A stretch of DNA of 64,000 nucleotides from Brassica napus (Eukaryota; Streptophyta; Magnoliopsida; Brassicales; Brassicaceae), in contig NC_063435.1 of the NCBI RefSeq assembly GCF_020379485.1, positions 2,170,001 through 2,234,000 of the forward strand, written 5' to 3'. The translations under genes and the position numbers were made by a program. Shown here one piece after another: positions 46,382-60,730 of the stretch. Position 1 is the first letter of the stretch. The number at the start of each line of letters is the position of its first letter. The notes beneath the pieces are model-generated. The model worked only from the letters and a program-made list of their open reading frames with translations. It made no database searches and was not told where the DNA came from.

Positions 46382-49300
46382 TCACTGTGGTGTATCAATC
46401 AGTTGATGTAATTTTGAAGGAACAGGAAGAAACTTGATCTTCTTTGGATTTGGTTGCTCCTTATGCAAGTCATCAGGTCTTCTTTTCGGAACCCCTGCTT
46501 CATCTAATTCTTCCAAATCAGGATCATGAATGTTCTCATTGTCGTCATTAGAGAACTGTTGTGAGGAGGATGAGCTTTCATGCTCCTCTTGTAACATGTC
46601 TTTAAACGTTATGAGGTGCACTGCACACTTTTTAACCTCTACCAGCAGGTTAGTAGAAGAATCTCCGTTTGTGTTTTCGATCGAAAATTCAAAGAAGACT
46701 TCGTTGTAAGCTCCCATGGACATGCAACTTCTGCTGAACAACAGAAGATGATCTGATCCAAAACTCATGTTTGCGAAAGCTTTTGGATCAGGATACCATA
46801 GCTCATCCATAACAACCAGCTCTTGAGCATCATCAACCCTTTTTAAGATACAAGAGCAACGTATCTTGAGATCGTTCATTGAGTACTCTCCATCAACTCC
46901 AATCATGATGCATGCGGAAAATCCCAGAATGTCAGATGATGGTTGACGTATTCTCAAGGAAGATCCCATGGCTTGGTGATTGAAACAAGATGGCACATCT
47001 CTTCCAGGAAAATAAGAGTGTTCTGGTTTTGCTGCATCTAGCTTCATGTTACGGTGGATGAGAATCTGTGCCTCTTGATCCAGTTTGTAACAGTTGCTCG
47101 CTACAAGCTTGCGCAGACAACAAGGCTTGAAGCAGCCTGAGATACTCACTAGTGATGTGCAGCCATGGGCGTAGATATACAAGAGACGCCGTGGAAGGTC
47201 ATCAGGCAGTGCTTGAAGTCTCTGACAATTGTTAACATCCAGTCTGCTCAGCCTGGTGAGTCGTCTGATGCTCGCGGGGATGTGTTCAAAGTTGTTACCA
47301 CTCAAATCTAGTTCTGATAGACTCCACAAGTTACCAATACTGTTTGGGATCTCTATCATGTTCATGTTGCTTAGGCACAGCGCTCTCAAGTCATTAAATA
47401 TTGATAAGTGAGGACATAGAGAATGCAGACCTTGTGAGGTATAGAAGCTATTCCCGATTGCTAAAACTTGCAGACGTTCAAGTCTTGCAATAGACAATGG
47501 TGCTCGTCTTATCGCTGTTCTTCCAGCTTGAAGCACCTCGAGAGCTATCAAATTACCAATGTTTTCAGGCAGTTCTTTGATGCTGGTCCTTTCCAAATCA
47601 AGCCACCTCAAGCAGCTCATTGTCTGACAAATCTCTGGCGGAAGGCTCTCAAGTACACAACAGCCAGAGAGCTTGAGCTTTTCAAGTGATCTTAACTCAG
47701 AAATGCTTACCGGAAGTGATTTAAGTTTTTCATTTCCTGAAATATCCAAGGACCTAAGCTGAGAGAGATCACAGATTCTTGCAGGAACTTCATTAATCGA
47801 TGTCTCAGATATACGCAGAACTTCTATGTTCTTGGCAAGGCGAGGGAACTCGTTGATGTTAAGGCAACCAGACACTTCAAGCGTTTCAAGACATGTGAGG
47901 CTCAGTAATGAGTCCGGGAGGTTCTCAAGATGTTTGCAACCGTTCAAACTCAGTGATTTAAGTGACACCAAGTGCTTTACAGAACTCGGAAGAGTCCTGA
48001 TACTCTGGCAATCTGACATATCCAACTCAACCAGACAAGAGAGACGGCTGATCATCGATGATGGCAGTTCCTCTATCTTTGTACTGCTCAGGTAGAGTCT
48101 TCTGGCATTCCAAGAAAACTCTGGAAAATGCATTAGGCTTGAGCATCCGTTCATTCCAACTGTTTCAAGCGACTTCAAAGCGATTCCACTTGGTATCTTC
48201 TTGAGTTTAGTGCAGTTAGTCAAGTAGAAACAATAAAGTTTCTGGAGGTTTTTGATAGATGGAGTAACCTCAGTTAAGCTTTGGCAATAGGAAAGGTTGA
48301 GTTCCTCAAGGTTTGTGGCTTTTGAGAGATCCGGAATTTCGATTAGGTATTTACAACGAGAAAGATCCATCTTCTTCAGTTTCCTAAGAGGCTGAAGATA
48401 AAAAAAAATGGTTATAGTCCAGTAGCAAAAGTAGCCAACAGTGACATGTGGAGAATTTTTTTACCTGGATTCCATTCCAAAGATAGTGGAGATGGCTATT
48501 ACTCATACAAAGTTCAACAAGAAACTCCGGATGAAACCTTGAAGGCAAAGAGTTTAAAGGGTATCCATCCCAGCGTAGATAACGAAGCTTGCGCGGTAGA
48601 TAAGTGAGGCCATTAGGTAGATGCACTCTAGTCTCTCCATCATATGAAAGATCATAGAAGTTGAGAAGCTTGAGATTAGACAATCCCTCAAAAGCTTGAT
48701 CACTAGCCAATACCTCAGATACTTCAGACATGTTAAGTAACATTCCTTCAACAACACTTGTTCCCTAAGAAATAGAAAAGAAGAAGCTATCAAAAACCAT
48801 TTACACATGAGAGAGTTAGGAGAAGAGAACAACTCACAGTAGTTTCTGACAGCAGATCACAGATGTCTTCAGGTCTCCATAAAAGAAACCGTTCAGCTTG
48901 TCGGCGTACAAGTTCTCTACCCATCTGTTCAACCAAATCATGCATCTTTATGCATCCATTTGATATGACTATCAAAGACTTCTCAGTGAGAACCGTGATA
49001 CCAATTTCAGCGGCATAGCCACAGATATCAAGAAGTCTTGTGGCGTAATCAACATGCTTCATGTTGTAGAAACATGATATGTAGAGAAAAATAGCCTTCT
49101 CCTGCTCATCCAATCCATCGTAGCTAACTCTCAGAACCTCCATGATATCACTATGAGGAGAAGTTTCAAGCCTAGCGAGTGTGCTTTCCCATTCTCTTTC
49201 GCCTCTTCGATAAAGGAAAGAACCTAAAACTCTCAAAGCCAGTGGAAGACCAGAAGCATAGTTTACAGCTTGAACTGCTAACACCCTAAACTCTGGAGCT

Positions 49301-50990
49301 ATAGTCTCGTTTCTGAAAGCATAGTTGCAAAAGAGATGTAAAGCTTCTTTTTCGGGTAAACACTTAACTTTATATATCAGTTCTATGCCATGAGAAACTA
49401 GCAAATGTCTATCTCTCGTTGTAACAATGATTCTGCTTCCAGGACCAAACCAACCAGTCTCCTTAACCAATCCATCCAGCTGCTCAGATCTATCTACATC
49501 ATCAAGTACAATCAAAACCCTTTTACGCCTGAACCTTTCCTTTATCATGCTCGAACAAGAAACCGAGTCTCTCTCTCGAAACATTCTGCATAAGAACTCT
49601 CCCTGTAGACGCTCAACTCCATATCTGTTACACACTTCCTTCACATTCTCCATGAAGCAATGAGCTTGAAACCGAGATGAGAGCTTGTTGTATAAGTATT
49701 TAGCAATAGTAGTTTTCCCAACTCCACCCATTCCCCAAATACCTACCGTGCGAACATCTTCCTCCTCTATAGACATCATAGACTGCAGAAAGTCCATATG
49801 AGAACTCATTCCAATCAACTCATCTGTATCATCCAGTGAAGTGGAAACCAATCTATCAGATATGTCTTTAACAATCTTCTTAATTAGCTTCGACTCATCC
49901 CTCCTACCACACAAAATGAAGGTTCATCACTTTATATAACTTTAAAACATGTACAGTCACAGATAGGCCTGAGCTTTTTTTACCCCAAACCAAAGTCCTA
50001 CTTTAACCCGAACCGAAAAGATTATTATACAAAAATATCCAAATTTGACTTAAGAATCTAGTATTTTCGGGTTTGGATACAGCCCGGACCGAGAAATTAG
50101 GATACAATAATATCCGAAATTAGTTAAATATGTTAATATATATATATATATATATATGTATAAATATAATTTAGAAATTATTTTAAAGAATTTTGCGGTT
50201 TGTTTTATTTGTTATTTTAAATATTTTAATTAGTTTAGGTAGTTTAACTAGTTTTTAATTATTTTTTAAATAATTTGTATATTTTAATTATTTTTGTTAA
50301 TTTTCTTAAGTTAAAAAAAAAAAGATATTTTTGGATTATTTCAGACATTTCTGAACCGAATCCGACCCAAAAATTAGTAAAATCCGAACATGACTTATAA
50401 GCATAGTATCAAAAATCCAAAAATCCTAATCAACCGAATCCGAACCTAACCCAAGCGCCCAAAACACACAAAATCTTAGAAACTTACCAGTTCCGAGAAT
50501 CTTCACCAGATATAGCAGCTAACTGCGTCAAAGCTTCTCTCCATTTCATCACCTTCTTCTTGTCGCTATGACTCTCAACACCCTCACCGAAACTCCCAGT
50601 CTGTCTTCTCACATCAGAAGGATCAACCTCGTAGAACACGGGTATGATTGTCTTCTGATCAACCGTGTTCTTACGTTCCATGATCTCCAAGAGCTCGTCC
50701 AAGCACCAGCTCGAAGATGCGTAGTTCCTAGAGACCACGACGACCGCGAACCTGGAGCCTCTGATCGTATCCACAAGCTCTGAGGAGATATGCTTGCCTC
50801 TCTCGAGATCCAAGTCGTCTCTGAACGCGTTGATCCCCATCCGATCGAGCTCGCAGAACAGATGGCTCACGAATGTTTTGCGCACGTCTTCGCCTCTAAA
50901 ACTCACGAAAACGTCCGTTTTCCAGATGGCTGAAGAAGAATGACAAGGAAGAGAAGCCATGATTTTCTTTCCAAGCTTGTATGATTCCAT
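46382..50990 (-). CDS. TIR-NBS-LRR immune receptor
   Basis: Four exons in reading order: 50990-50488, 49903-48838, 48764-48465, 48391-46382; 1292 residues, phases agree. TNLs are intracellular receptors that sense pathogen effectors and signal through EDS1. TIR (exon 1): DVFVSFRGEDVRKTFVSHLF, and SSWCLDEL with the catalytic Glu. NB-ARC (exon 2): P-loop GMGGVGKTT, kinase-2 VLIVLDDVD, RNBS-B GSRIIVTTRD, GLPLAL, and MHD-like KMHDLVEQMG. LRRs fill exons 3-4 (LSNLKLLNFYDLS, KATNLEELNLSYCQSL and many more). The end is a C-JID type domain and a basic tail (NPKKIKFLPVPSKL). A second Met at 50960 (MASLPC) is an alternative start. Intron 1 (584 bp) holds dispersed repeat DNA. No stop or frameshift seen. 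Resembles At5g17680. Confidence 0.94.
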
Positions 50991-51675
50991 CTATCATCAC
51001 CAGTGCTTCTTCTAAACCTGGAAACCATGAAAGTGATAGGCAGAACAGGTCTTGGAAGCCAAGCGTTTCAAAGTCGTAACCACTTGTCCACGTCAACACC
51101 TATGCTTTTAAGAAAATTTTATATAAATATATGCTCCTAATAAATTAATAATTTATATGTATATACATTTTATATGCACAAACAAACATGTATTCACAAT
51201 GATATTATCTTTATATTTTTTTAACATTTACATTTTTGATGAGATTTAATAAAATTATATGTACAACAACATTTAAATTAAACAAATTTTATATATACCA
51301 AATAATATGACTAAAAAAATTTGAATATCAAATTTCAAAATTTTAATTAATGTATAAACAATCAAATTAAATATATTTTTTATTTTAGAAAAAAATATAT
51401 TCTAAAACAGATTTTTTTATAAATTAATAACTAAATAAATTAATAAAATATTATAGTTTCAACATTATTAATTTATAGAATTGCTACTGTACAATGATTC
51501 TCATAACTTCAAAATCATGTCTTTACCCAAAAATTATCCAAAATCTTAGAGAGATGTTCAGACTTGACGGAAGTGAAGAATATAAATACATAATGTGATT
51601 TAGAGTTTGAATATTTGGGTGACAATGGAACAAAACAAGTTCTTGAGGAAGTTATGATGAATGTTTTTACAGAAC
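50991..51675. other. Intergenic, AT-rich
   Basis: TIR-NBS-LRR 5' flank and hydrolase 3' flank. No gene. Confidence 0.6.
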
Positions 51676-53331
51676 TCACTCCAGGAGGTGGTGAATCCAT
51701 TCTTTTACAATAACCGGTGAGCCATACCAAGGTCTGGTTGCATCGTCTGAACCAACAGGGGAATGGTAAACACCTTCGAAACTAACGTTAAGCGCACCTT
51801 CAAGATGAGCTGAAACCTCAGGAACCACTCCATCACCCCACACATTAGCTCTTCCACATACTTGCTTGTATCCTTGCCCTACAAAACGAGCACGAAAGCT
51901 AGGCCCTGATGAATCCCCAGTCTTGTTGCTTGCTAATGCAAGCTCAGAGATGGCTTCACCACCTTCGATTCCAACAGTCACATCAGAATCAACGTTTGCA
52001 TCTGCCTTGTCCACTAAAGGAGCTCCACGAATGTATCTACACAATGAACTTACCAAATCAGAATCCCAAGTTTGGAGACATGAACATCAATGGGTCTAAA
52101 AGAAGAAACACTACCTCCCGGCGATGCAGACATATCTCAGCTCAGGAGTGTAAACAGCTTTTGCACAATTCTCTTCAACGTAATAGAGAAGACCTCTTGT
52201 TTGATCAATAACCCCTGATAGTCCTCTCGGTGGTGGTCTATATACAAAACCACACAGTTAAAAACGTCAAAGCAACATCTCTTGAAAACTCTATAAAAAA
52301 AAAAAAAGTAATGAACTTTTTTCTTTTGGTTACCTACAAGTGAGGCGTACCAAGTGTCAGCAACAAGGAGATATCAGCGTTTCCGTATTCTTCCATGTAA
52401 ACTCTAGCAAGCCATCCTCCCGCTGAGTGTCCAATCAAAGACAATCCTTTACCTGTAAGTGACACAAAGCCAATAAATTTTATCTTATCCAGTTTGTCCA
52501 AATATCATTGTAGACATGGCCGGTCCTCAGCCAAGCCTAATGAAACATTCGTCTCAGACCTCCAAAATTTTTGAAAATTTTTATATGTAAATAGACTATC
52601 AAATTTGTAAAAAAAAAATTTTAGGCCCCAAACTTTTGAAATCTTTACTAAATAGTATAGGACCTCCAAATTCTCAGGGCCGGCCCTATTTGTAGATCAT
52701 GAGACTTTACCTTGGGATAACTCATTTGCTTCACGGACAGCATCATCAATTCTTTTCAAGTACCTGATCATACATAATAAGCCAGACTCATAATTTGAAA
52801 CAAGTAAAAGACAAACAAGTGAGTGAGTTCATACCAATCAAGAACAGGACGTGGGCGGAGAGTGCCGCGCCAGTAGGCAGGATCAACCAAACCGGCTGCA
52901 TTTCTAAACCAATCAAGCCTTGATACAGCTGCAACCACTGAAGGAACACCGTACTCACCCAGTGTCACCTCCAGCTTCTTGTAGTCTCCTGAGTTGTTGC
53001 CTAAACCCTAACCAAAAAAAAAAAACAATTCCACAAAGGAAGAATATAACACAAAACAAAAGTTTTGGACTATAAAGACGTTTTATACGTAAAAATGCAG
53101 AAAGCAAGAAAGCAGGTTAGTGAAAACAGAGAACTGATCCAAGAATGAAAAAAAAACAAATCTTTAATGGTGGAGCCACACATAGTTATTCTCTATCAGA
53201 GCAGGGGAAGGGAGGTTTATTACCGGGAGAATGACGGCTGGACGGGGTTTGAAATCGCCGGAGGAAGATGGTGACGTGGCGGAGGAGAAGGTGGGCCTTA
53301 ACCTGAGCGATGGAAAAATCGCCGAGGCCAT
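51676..53331 (-). CDS. Alpha/beta hydrolase, plastid-type N-terminus
   Basis: Six exons in reading order: 53331-53224, 53007-52835, 52763-52711, 52452-52338, 52237-52115, 52036-51676; 310 residues, phases agree. The nucleophile elbow is GHSAGG (in LIGHSAGGWLARVYMEEYG), typical of lipase-like serine hydrolases. The oxyanion region is probably AVILPGLGNNSGDY. A late VWGDGVVPEVSAHLEG and YHSPVG supply the likely acid and His of the triad. Residues 1-25 (Ser/Thr/Arg-rich) look like a plastid transit peptide. The splice site of exon 4 was chosen at tt|gtaggt because using the next GT would create a stop. Intron 3 holds a MITE. Substrate unknown. Resembles At5g17670. Confidence 0.9.
52515..52688. 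mobile_element. hAT-type MITE in hydrolase intron 3
   Basis: Ends atggccggtcctcag and ctcagggccggccctat are imperfect inverted repeats of about 15 bp. The heptamer ttgtaga flanks the element (52508-52514 and 52690-52696), close to the 8 bp typical of hAT elements. The interior is AT-rich and non-coding. Confidence 0.6.
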
Positions 53332-54550
53332 CGTTTTTGTTCAGTGGATGTGAGTGAGTAAGCTCAGGGGGAGCTTGTAAAATCCACATGTTCTTTGAGT
53401 AGTTTGATGTATTTACAAAAGGACCCTGTTAGTTTCAATTTATACCACATTAAGTACAAAACTCTTGAAATATTTATAGATTGAGAAGGCACCTTTCTCT
53501 CTGGAAATTGAATTGACTTGAGATTTATATATGAGCAATAAATAATGTCATAAAAAGTCACCTTGAGTGTAAATCACTCTAAATAAAGATGGTTTTTTTT
53601 TCTCTTAGCAAAATAGAAACTTAGACGAGCATAACAAAAACAAAATGGAAAGTTAGACCAGCAGAAAATCATAATATACAAATACATTTGAATAGACAAG
53701 AGAAGAAAATTAGTATAAATTATATAAATATAAAGAATGATAAAATTGAAAAAAAAAATTGACCATTAAGAAGACTATATTTTCTAATGAGATATTGAAA
53801 TCATATTAGTCGGAGGGGCTGTGAGCCATCTTGTCTGATGCAAAGTCATACAACAAATAACAATGAAACCTTCTTTCAATTGTAAAGAAAGACAAAGTGA
53901 AGAAAACATACTGCAAACAAAATGTGTTGGAGGATGTCGCCATTGCTTTCATTATCTTTGTTCTCAAATAGAATCTCTGATGCAAAGGTTATTAACAAAC
54001 TACATGTGTAAGGATTGGATTGTTATCTGTGTATTTTACCATCAAGATAACGGTTTGCTATTTTTTCCACGGAGACATCACTTAATCACTTGACATTTAT
54101 GAAATCCACTGACAGACAGCAAATCGTTGTGTAAGGATTGGAATGATATCAGTGTATATGCTAAACTGATGTGCTTTTTTTTTGTAAAACTTCCTTGAAA
54201 TATACTAGATAAGAGCTCTTTGTCAAAACCCATGTTTACAAGTACTCAAACAAATCATTTTTTCCACAACCAAAGTACATACCACAGTCAAAACTCAAGG
54301 TATATATAAAGTAGACAAAAGAAAGATAAACTAAAACAAAAATCCGAATAACAATTTTTTTGTACGAGTATAAAAGAAAGATCGACCTTATTAACCTCGT
54401 TACAAAGTTATGAGAGTTGCATTAACCTAATAATGCAATCTCAACAAAGGTACTTCATTTTCTTAAACGAGTTCAAAAACACAGAATACCATGCATAAAT
54501 ATTCTTTTTCAAAAGACAAAAAGAATATTCTTAGATTTTCTTTAAACTAG

Positions 54551-54583
<33 letters not shown>

Positions 54584-54584
54584 A
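53332..54584. other. Intergenic, no gene seen
   Basis: Hydrolase 5' flank and MATE 3' flank, AT-rich, with an (AT)n tract at about 54558-54583 directly before the MATE stop codon. Confidence 0.6.
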
Positions 54585-57228
54585 TCACTTCCTCTCTTCA
54601 TCTCTCATCGAGATAGTAGAACTTGATTCTGCAGAAGGTAACTTTAGAGTCCATGTTTTCATACGCTCCTTCGTCTTCTTTACCTGTAGTTAGATAAAAA
54701 AAATTAACCTGAGTTTTGTTCAAAGTTTTAATTAATTATGAATAGAGGTCAAAGTAAATTACCTCCATTTCCCAGTCAGTCTTGTAAATAACATAAGACA
54801 ATATCAACGTTTGGATACCAACTCCAGCCAACATTCCAGACCAGAGTCCCTGTAGTTAAACGCATCCAAAATCGGTTAATTAGATTATCATTAGTTTTAC
54901 GATAATAAACTAATAAAAATGACTTAATTAGCAAACCGTGTAATATTTTACGTACCTTAACACCAAAATGGAAAATGTTAATAAGGGTGAACCCTAAAGG
55001 AACACCAATTGCATAATAAGTTGCCAAGTTCACAAATGCTACCATACTCTGCATCCCTGCTCCAATAGCTACCCCTGTTTACATGCAGAAGTTGTGGTTG
55101 AAAATATTTAAATTACTTTATGTAATACACCTTATATTATTATGCCTAATAAAAGCGTTTGGTCATTTCTAACCAGATAGAATGGGCTGAATGATGTTTA
55201 AGAGTATGGATATGCTAAGGACGATGGAGAGATCAGCTACTGCCTTTGAAACTTGGTGGCTATCAGAGAACAAATACGAAATTTGACCACCAAACGCTAG
55301 ACAAAGAGCAGAGCATATCACACCAATCACCGCTGATACCACAAGCACCACTTTTATTGAGAATCTCACCGCTTCTGCGTCTCCTTTTCCCAATTCGTTT
55401 GCTACTCTTACGCTGCAATATAATAGACATAGCAACACATATATACCATAGAATTAATTCAGAACATATATATATGTATATATATACATATATATATATG
55501 TATATATCTATTACAGAATTTTTAAAATGAGTGTCTATAGTTACATACCATGCTGCACCCAACAAGCCTAAGCATATGTTCAACTCCCATGTGTAGGTAT
55601 ATTGGCTGCAAAAGTAATTGAGGATGTAGTTTTCAAAAGGTATAGTAACATTACATATATTTTTTTCATGATGGATTCTAGGTTATACCATATGGAAAAC
55701 GCAGAAATTGCAATATTTGCATCCTTTGTATATCCTGACATTAAGACGATGATGCTCATATACCAGTACTCCAAGCTGTTAAAAAAAAAAGAGTCAGTCG
55801 AGTGCGATTATTATATTAGTCATCATGTTTTACCCTGAAAAAAGTAAAAATTACCAAATCATGAAGCCAGAGGAAATGGATAACTTGAGCATGGGAATAA
55901 GATCAACAAAAGCAGCAGTGCTAAAGCCGGTCCAAGTATGCGGGCACCACCCTCCAAACACGTACACAAACTCGGCTATAACCACTGACCACGAGCTTAG
56001 ATTAAGTCCTAGAAGCGCACCATGGATTCCCATCCCCATCACTCTCACGAACCACCAAGTGGCCACAATGTCCAAGACCAAGGCTATGGTCGAGAGAACG
56101 CCTATGATAGCGTTTTTCATCTGCGCTTGGAGGTACATTTGCATTGTCATGGTGAATACGAGGCTGTATAGATAAGGGATGACCCAAAGGTAGATCTCGT
56201 CTACGGTCTTTGTGATCTCAATGTTTTGACCTAGTAACCGAAGAATGGGACCAGCAAAGACTATGAAAGGGACAAAAAGGGTGGCTGTAAATGTGTCTAC
56301 TATCCAAGAACGTTGTAGATAGATCCCCATCATGTGATATTGTTGTGCTCCGTAGGCTTGTCCACATAGCGTCTCCGTCGCGCTTGACATACCTGCCTGT
56401 AACGGAAAACATTATATATAACCAGCAAATTTAATTATACACTCTTGGTTCCACATAATTCATTCGTTAGTTTTTTTTTTTTTTTGCTTAAATAATGTTA
56501 TAAAGATGTCAAACCATGACATTTTAATGTTTTGTACTAATAAGTCATTTGCAAATTGTGAACGCAAACGCTAATTATTGACTAAGTTCAAACTAATTTT
56601 CTTCTTAACTCTGAAGTTTAAACTAATTAATCCCTTGATTGCTCTCTTTTTTACATATACAGTGTGCTTCTACTATATTTTAGGGCATTTTCCTACCTTC
56701 AATTTAAACCACCACGTTTGGTGTTTTCAAAAGTTGATTTTTCGGGGACAGAATTGTTTTCTTTTTACTTTTGTTTGTGTTTTGCATGTTTCCGTTCCAG
56801 TAACTTTTATAGTGAAAATATTGTCTGTAGTTTAAATTTTTTTTAACTTATAAACACTAACATATCTGGCGACATAACATAAAAGCATTAAAATATCATA
56901 TATATATGGTGTCGATATGTAGTTCACCTGGATTCAAACCGATGGATCATTAATTGCTTACCATAACACCATAGATGAAACGAATGAAAGTGCTTTGAAG
57001 GAGAGCATATGCAGCGAGACCCATTTCACTGTTGTGACCAATGAAGGCTTGAGCCACCACTATGCAGCCAAACGACATCACTCTGAACAAAGTAGATGGT
57101 AAAGCTATTCTCCACATTTTTTTTACTTCACTCCAAATTTTCTTTCTCAGGTAGAGACTCTCTCTCCTCTGTTCTATCTCTGACCCACTTAGCAGTCTCT
57201 CTTCCATTTCTCCACCACCTCCACTCAT
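54585..57228 (-). CDS. MATE-family transporter (DTX type)
   Basis: Eight exons in reading order: 57228-56962, 56396-55855, 55775-55689, 55605-55549, 55412-55174, 55074-54956, 54849-54763, 54683-54585; 498 residues, the usual size. MATE carriers export organic compounds in exchange for protons. The exon pattern and motifs are those of plant DTX proteins: ALPSTLFRVMSFG, GMSSATETLCGQAYGAQQYH, LQRSWIV, PYLYSLVFTMTMQMYLQAQ, RVANELGKGDAEAVRFSIKV, VAIGAGMQSMVAFVNLATYY, and GLWSGMLAGVGIQTLILSYV. About twelve hydrophobic helices are present. The N-terminus is cytosolic and acidic (EMEERLLSGSEIEQRRES). No damage seen. Substrate and membrane unknown. Resembles At5g17700. Confidence 0.93.
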
Positions 57229-60200
57229 TTTCCCCCTCTTTAATTTCTACTATCAAAAGAAAAATACAATACTAAATACTTATGTAGAGACATGCCACAA
57301 AGATAAATTACGCTTCAACAAAATTTCCTCCTGGTTTTAAGAAGAAAAATTTAAGTTTCCTTCACCATATATATTCAGTTATTCACCACTAGACATCCTG
57401 ACCACTAGATATCCTGACCAGCGTATATCCTCATTTCCCAATACTTTTTTTCTTTTCTTGATAAAGGGTTTTCTTCACCAAATTCATCACTAGATATCTC
57501 CATATATACATGCATGTGTATATTATACATCTTTGTAGTATGTTATATAGTATATTCTAAAGTGATGACTTTATTAAGGTATTGAGTGATTTACTAACCT
57601 GACGAACTTAGTTTCAAGGGGAAAGAGTCGGAGAAACGAAGAACAATATTTTTCTTTTGGTGAATCGAGAGCAACAAATTGTTATACAGGAAATTTCAAA
57701 AGAAAACCAAAGTAAGAAGAAGAAGAAGAAAAGGGAGATGAAAGAAGAAAAGTAAGTGTGATATTTTGTTTTCTCTCACAGACACACTGGGAAAAATGTG
57801 GTGGACTAAAACTAAAACGCTTGGCTATATAGTGAGAGACAGAAGTAAAGGAGGATGCGTCGATATATTATATATACACACAAGATACAAACATGCATAT
57901 ATACTCTGATGTGGAAACGTTTAAGAAAGTGAATGATGTTAATCGCTTTTGTGCAATAAAAAAATACTACTAGTTTCTGAAAATAAAAAGAAAAAAAAAT
58001 CGCTAGTTTTATACTTCGTCTGTTTAATTTTTCTTTTTTACGTTTAAGTTTTTTATTTGTATACAAAAAAATTAATGTTGTAATTTTAATTAATGCATTT
58101 TATTTTAAACTAAAACATAAATTAAAATATATAAATATAAATAATAAAAACAATTATTGGAAATCTAATAAATTAATAAAACAAATAAATTAAAATATAC
58201 ATTTAATTTTATTCACATATGTGCGTATCCTAATACATTAATTTTTAATCCATATTATTACTGAATGAATAGTTAAATGATTTTAGTTTCATTGTTGCTT
58301 ACCAGCATAAATCCATAATAAATACACATATTAAAGTATACTCTCTTTATATACAAAAGATATTTTTTAATTTTTTCTTTTTATGTATAAACAACTTATA
58401 TTTTATTTTAATTAGTTTAATTTATTTTAAAATTAAAAATATAAGGGATAAAACTTTACTGAAATCAAATAAAACTAACAAAATTAATATATTAAAATAT
58501 ATTTTTTAATATGTGCATAAATTTAAAACATCAATCTATTATATCTAGAGGGAGCAATAGAACAAAAGAGAGAATATGATATAGACTTCGAGAGAGCCAA
58601 TCGACTAAGGAAGTGTTGTCAACAGTCCACGTGCCAAAAAAATTAAACATGTAATCCATGCAACCTCGAGGTAAAGCAAAAGTTTAGACTTTTTGGAGTA
58701 GAATGAGGATTGTAATCTCTCTTTCTTTCTTCAAAGAGATAGGCCAAAAGTGACAAGTAGATGGGTTAGGTTAATCATGGAGATATGACAGTAGTGGGTT
58801 TGGGTATATGGCTTTTTGTAAATGTGCGTTTACTCATCTTCTTGAAGTCTTTCGCTATTTAAAATAATCCTTTTTATCAACACAATTTCCATGAATGTTC
58901 CTTTTTTCGTAGTTACGTCTTTTGATCCTAATTTATTCTGTAAACTCAAACTACGTAAACAAAACAAGACACTAAAACCTAAAGGAACCCCACGTCCACT
59001 GCTAATTTTCCGCAAATATAAAGCATGATTATTGGATGGTTCTTAATAAAGACGCCTTCGACGACTCTTGACTCGAGAGGAAAGGGGGACCCATATTGTT
59101 ATGAATAAATTGTGACAATTCTTTATACCTATGTGTCCACGTTTCACTTGGAGACTTCCATCTGTTTTGTTTATATTTTAGTATTTCCACACAATTCCTA
59201 CGAATCCTAGCGTTAACTTTTAAGAACAATTTATCAAAAAAAAACTTTTAAGAACAAGTTGAAGTCTTCTTATAATTCTACTGATTGATCAAATAATTAT
59301 ATTTGTACACTGTGTAGGAATAGTGTCACTGTTTCAAGTTTGATTTTCATAAAATGTAACTTTTATATTTTAATAAAGATAAATTTACAGGTAGTTAGGT
59401 TTCTGAACAACAATGATAATTTTTCGCTCTAAATCATATATGTGCTCCATTCTCGGTGGTTGCTTCTTTTAATCGCAAGTTGGGATAAATTCTCATGTTC
59501 TTGTTCTTTTTTTTTTACTTTCCCATCGACTTTCTTTTCGTGGTTTTGATGTGTATATCTAGAAAAGCTAGTTTCTTCTTCTTTTGCGATGGATGATCTC
59601 TGATGGGAGGTCGTGGTTGTTTTGTTATTCTTAGCAGGTTAATAATGGGTTGCTTACTTGGTGTAGAGGAGGTGTATACGCCGAGCTATGGTTTGTCCCA
59701 TTGATTCGTCGCTATATTTTGTTAGCTCTGCAATTGAGTTTCTTCCTTCTGGTAGTAAGTGTGGTAATCGTCTTTTAAAAACAAGACAACTTTATAATGT
59801 ATGATATCTTCTAGAGTTAGCTAAACTGATTATTCCAATGTTATTGTTTTCATGTTACATATCTATTGAAGTTTTTTTGGTTATCCATGTCTACTTAAGT
59901 TATTCTTTTTTTTTTGGGACAAATTACTTTCGCGATGTCTAATTGCACTAGGGAGTAACTTTTAGCACTTCTCCAATCAAGTATAGCCAAAGCCGGTAAA
60001 CATCTTTGAAAAAAAGCATCATTGTCTGTTTGGACATTTGACTATCAAGCTGATGAGAATTTAAGATTTTTTCAGTTTCTCTGTAGAATTATTGTGTTGT
60101 AAAACATTGATATGTCAATATTTCTGGCAAAATTCTTAAGGATAAAAAAAATATTTTTAGCTCGAGTAGAAAAATATTAAAATTGATGTTTGGAATTTTT

Positions 60201-60730
60201 ATAATTAAGTGATATCTGAGATAAAGACCAAACAAAAACTTCTGGATTTGTGAAATGAATGGTTTTTGCCAAAAGTTTCATAGTTTTATAAAATATTAAA
60301 ATTCCATAAACAGTGTTGTTTTTGGAGCTTCTTGTCTCATATATTTTTGATGTGATTTTTAGATGAAATAATCTTTGACACTTTATTCAGAGCTAAAACA
60401 TCGAATTTAGCTAAATATTAATCCTTTTATTTCATAATACATGATGTTTTGGCTTAAACACAAAGATTAAAAAATTACTTTTTAAATATAATTTAAAAAT
60501 CATATTTCCAATTACAAAATAACTATACTATTTTGATTTGTTTCGCAGTTTTCAGTAAAATTAAAGATAGTATAAAAATATGAATACATCATTTATTTTG
60601 AAACAACAATAATTTTCTAAAATATCATTTATTTTGAAACAAAATTGGTATTTAACCGTAATATACTTAAATGGATGGATAACATGGACTGCTTTTTAAG
60701 GTGAAATTTGAGCGGAAAAAAATGTGAGAC
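57229..60730. other. Gene-poor region downstream of the MATE promoter
   Basis: The MATE 5' flank has an AAG-rich leader (about 57715-57740). Further right is AT-rich DNA. A stretch at about 59500-59790 has a more even base composition and may be a decayed retroelement, but no domain is recognisable. One tail-only insertion lies at 59216-59257. Confidence 0.5.
59216..59257 (+). mobile_element. Tail-only retro-insertion
   Basis: acttttaagaacaa occurs at 59216-59229 and 59244-59257; between them is tttatc and eight A. Confidence 0.6.

Noticed and set aside
46382..48370. LRR ORF as a separate gene starting at MDLSRCKYL
   Set aside because: A splice acceptor at 48391 joins it in frame to the preceding LRR exon and to the TIR and NBS exons.
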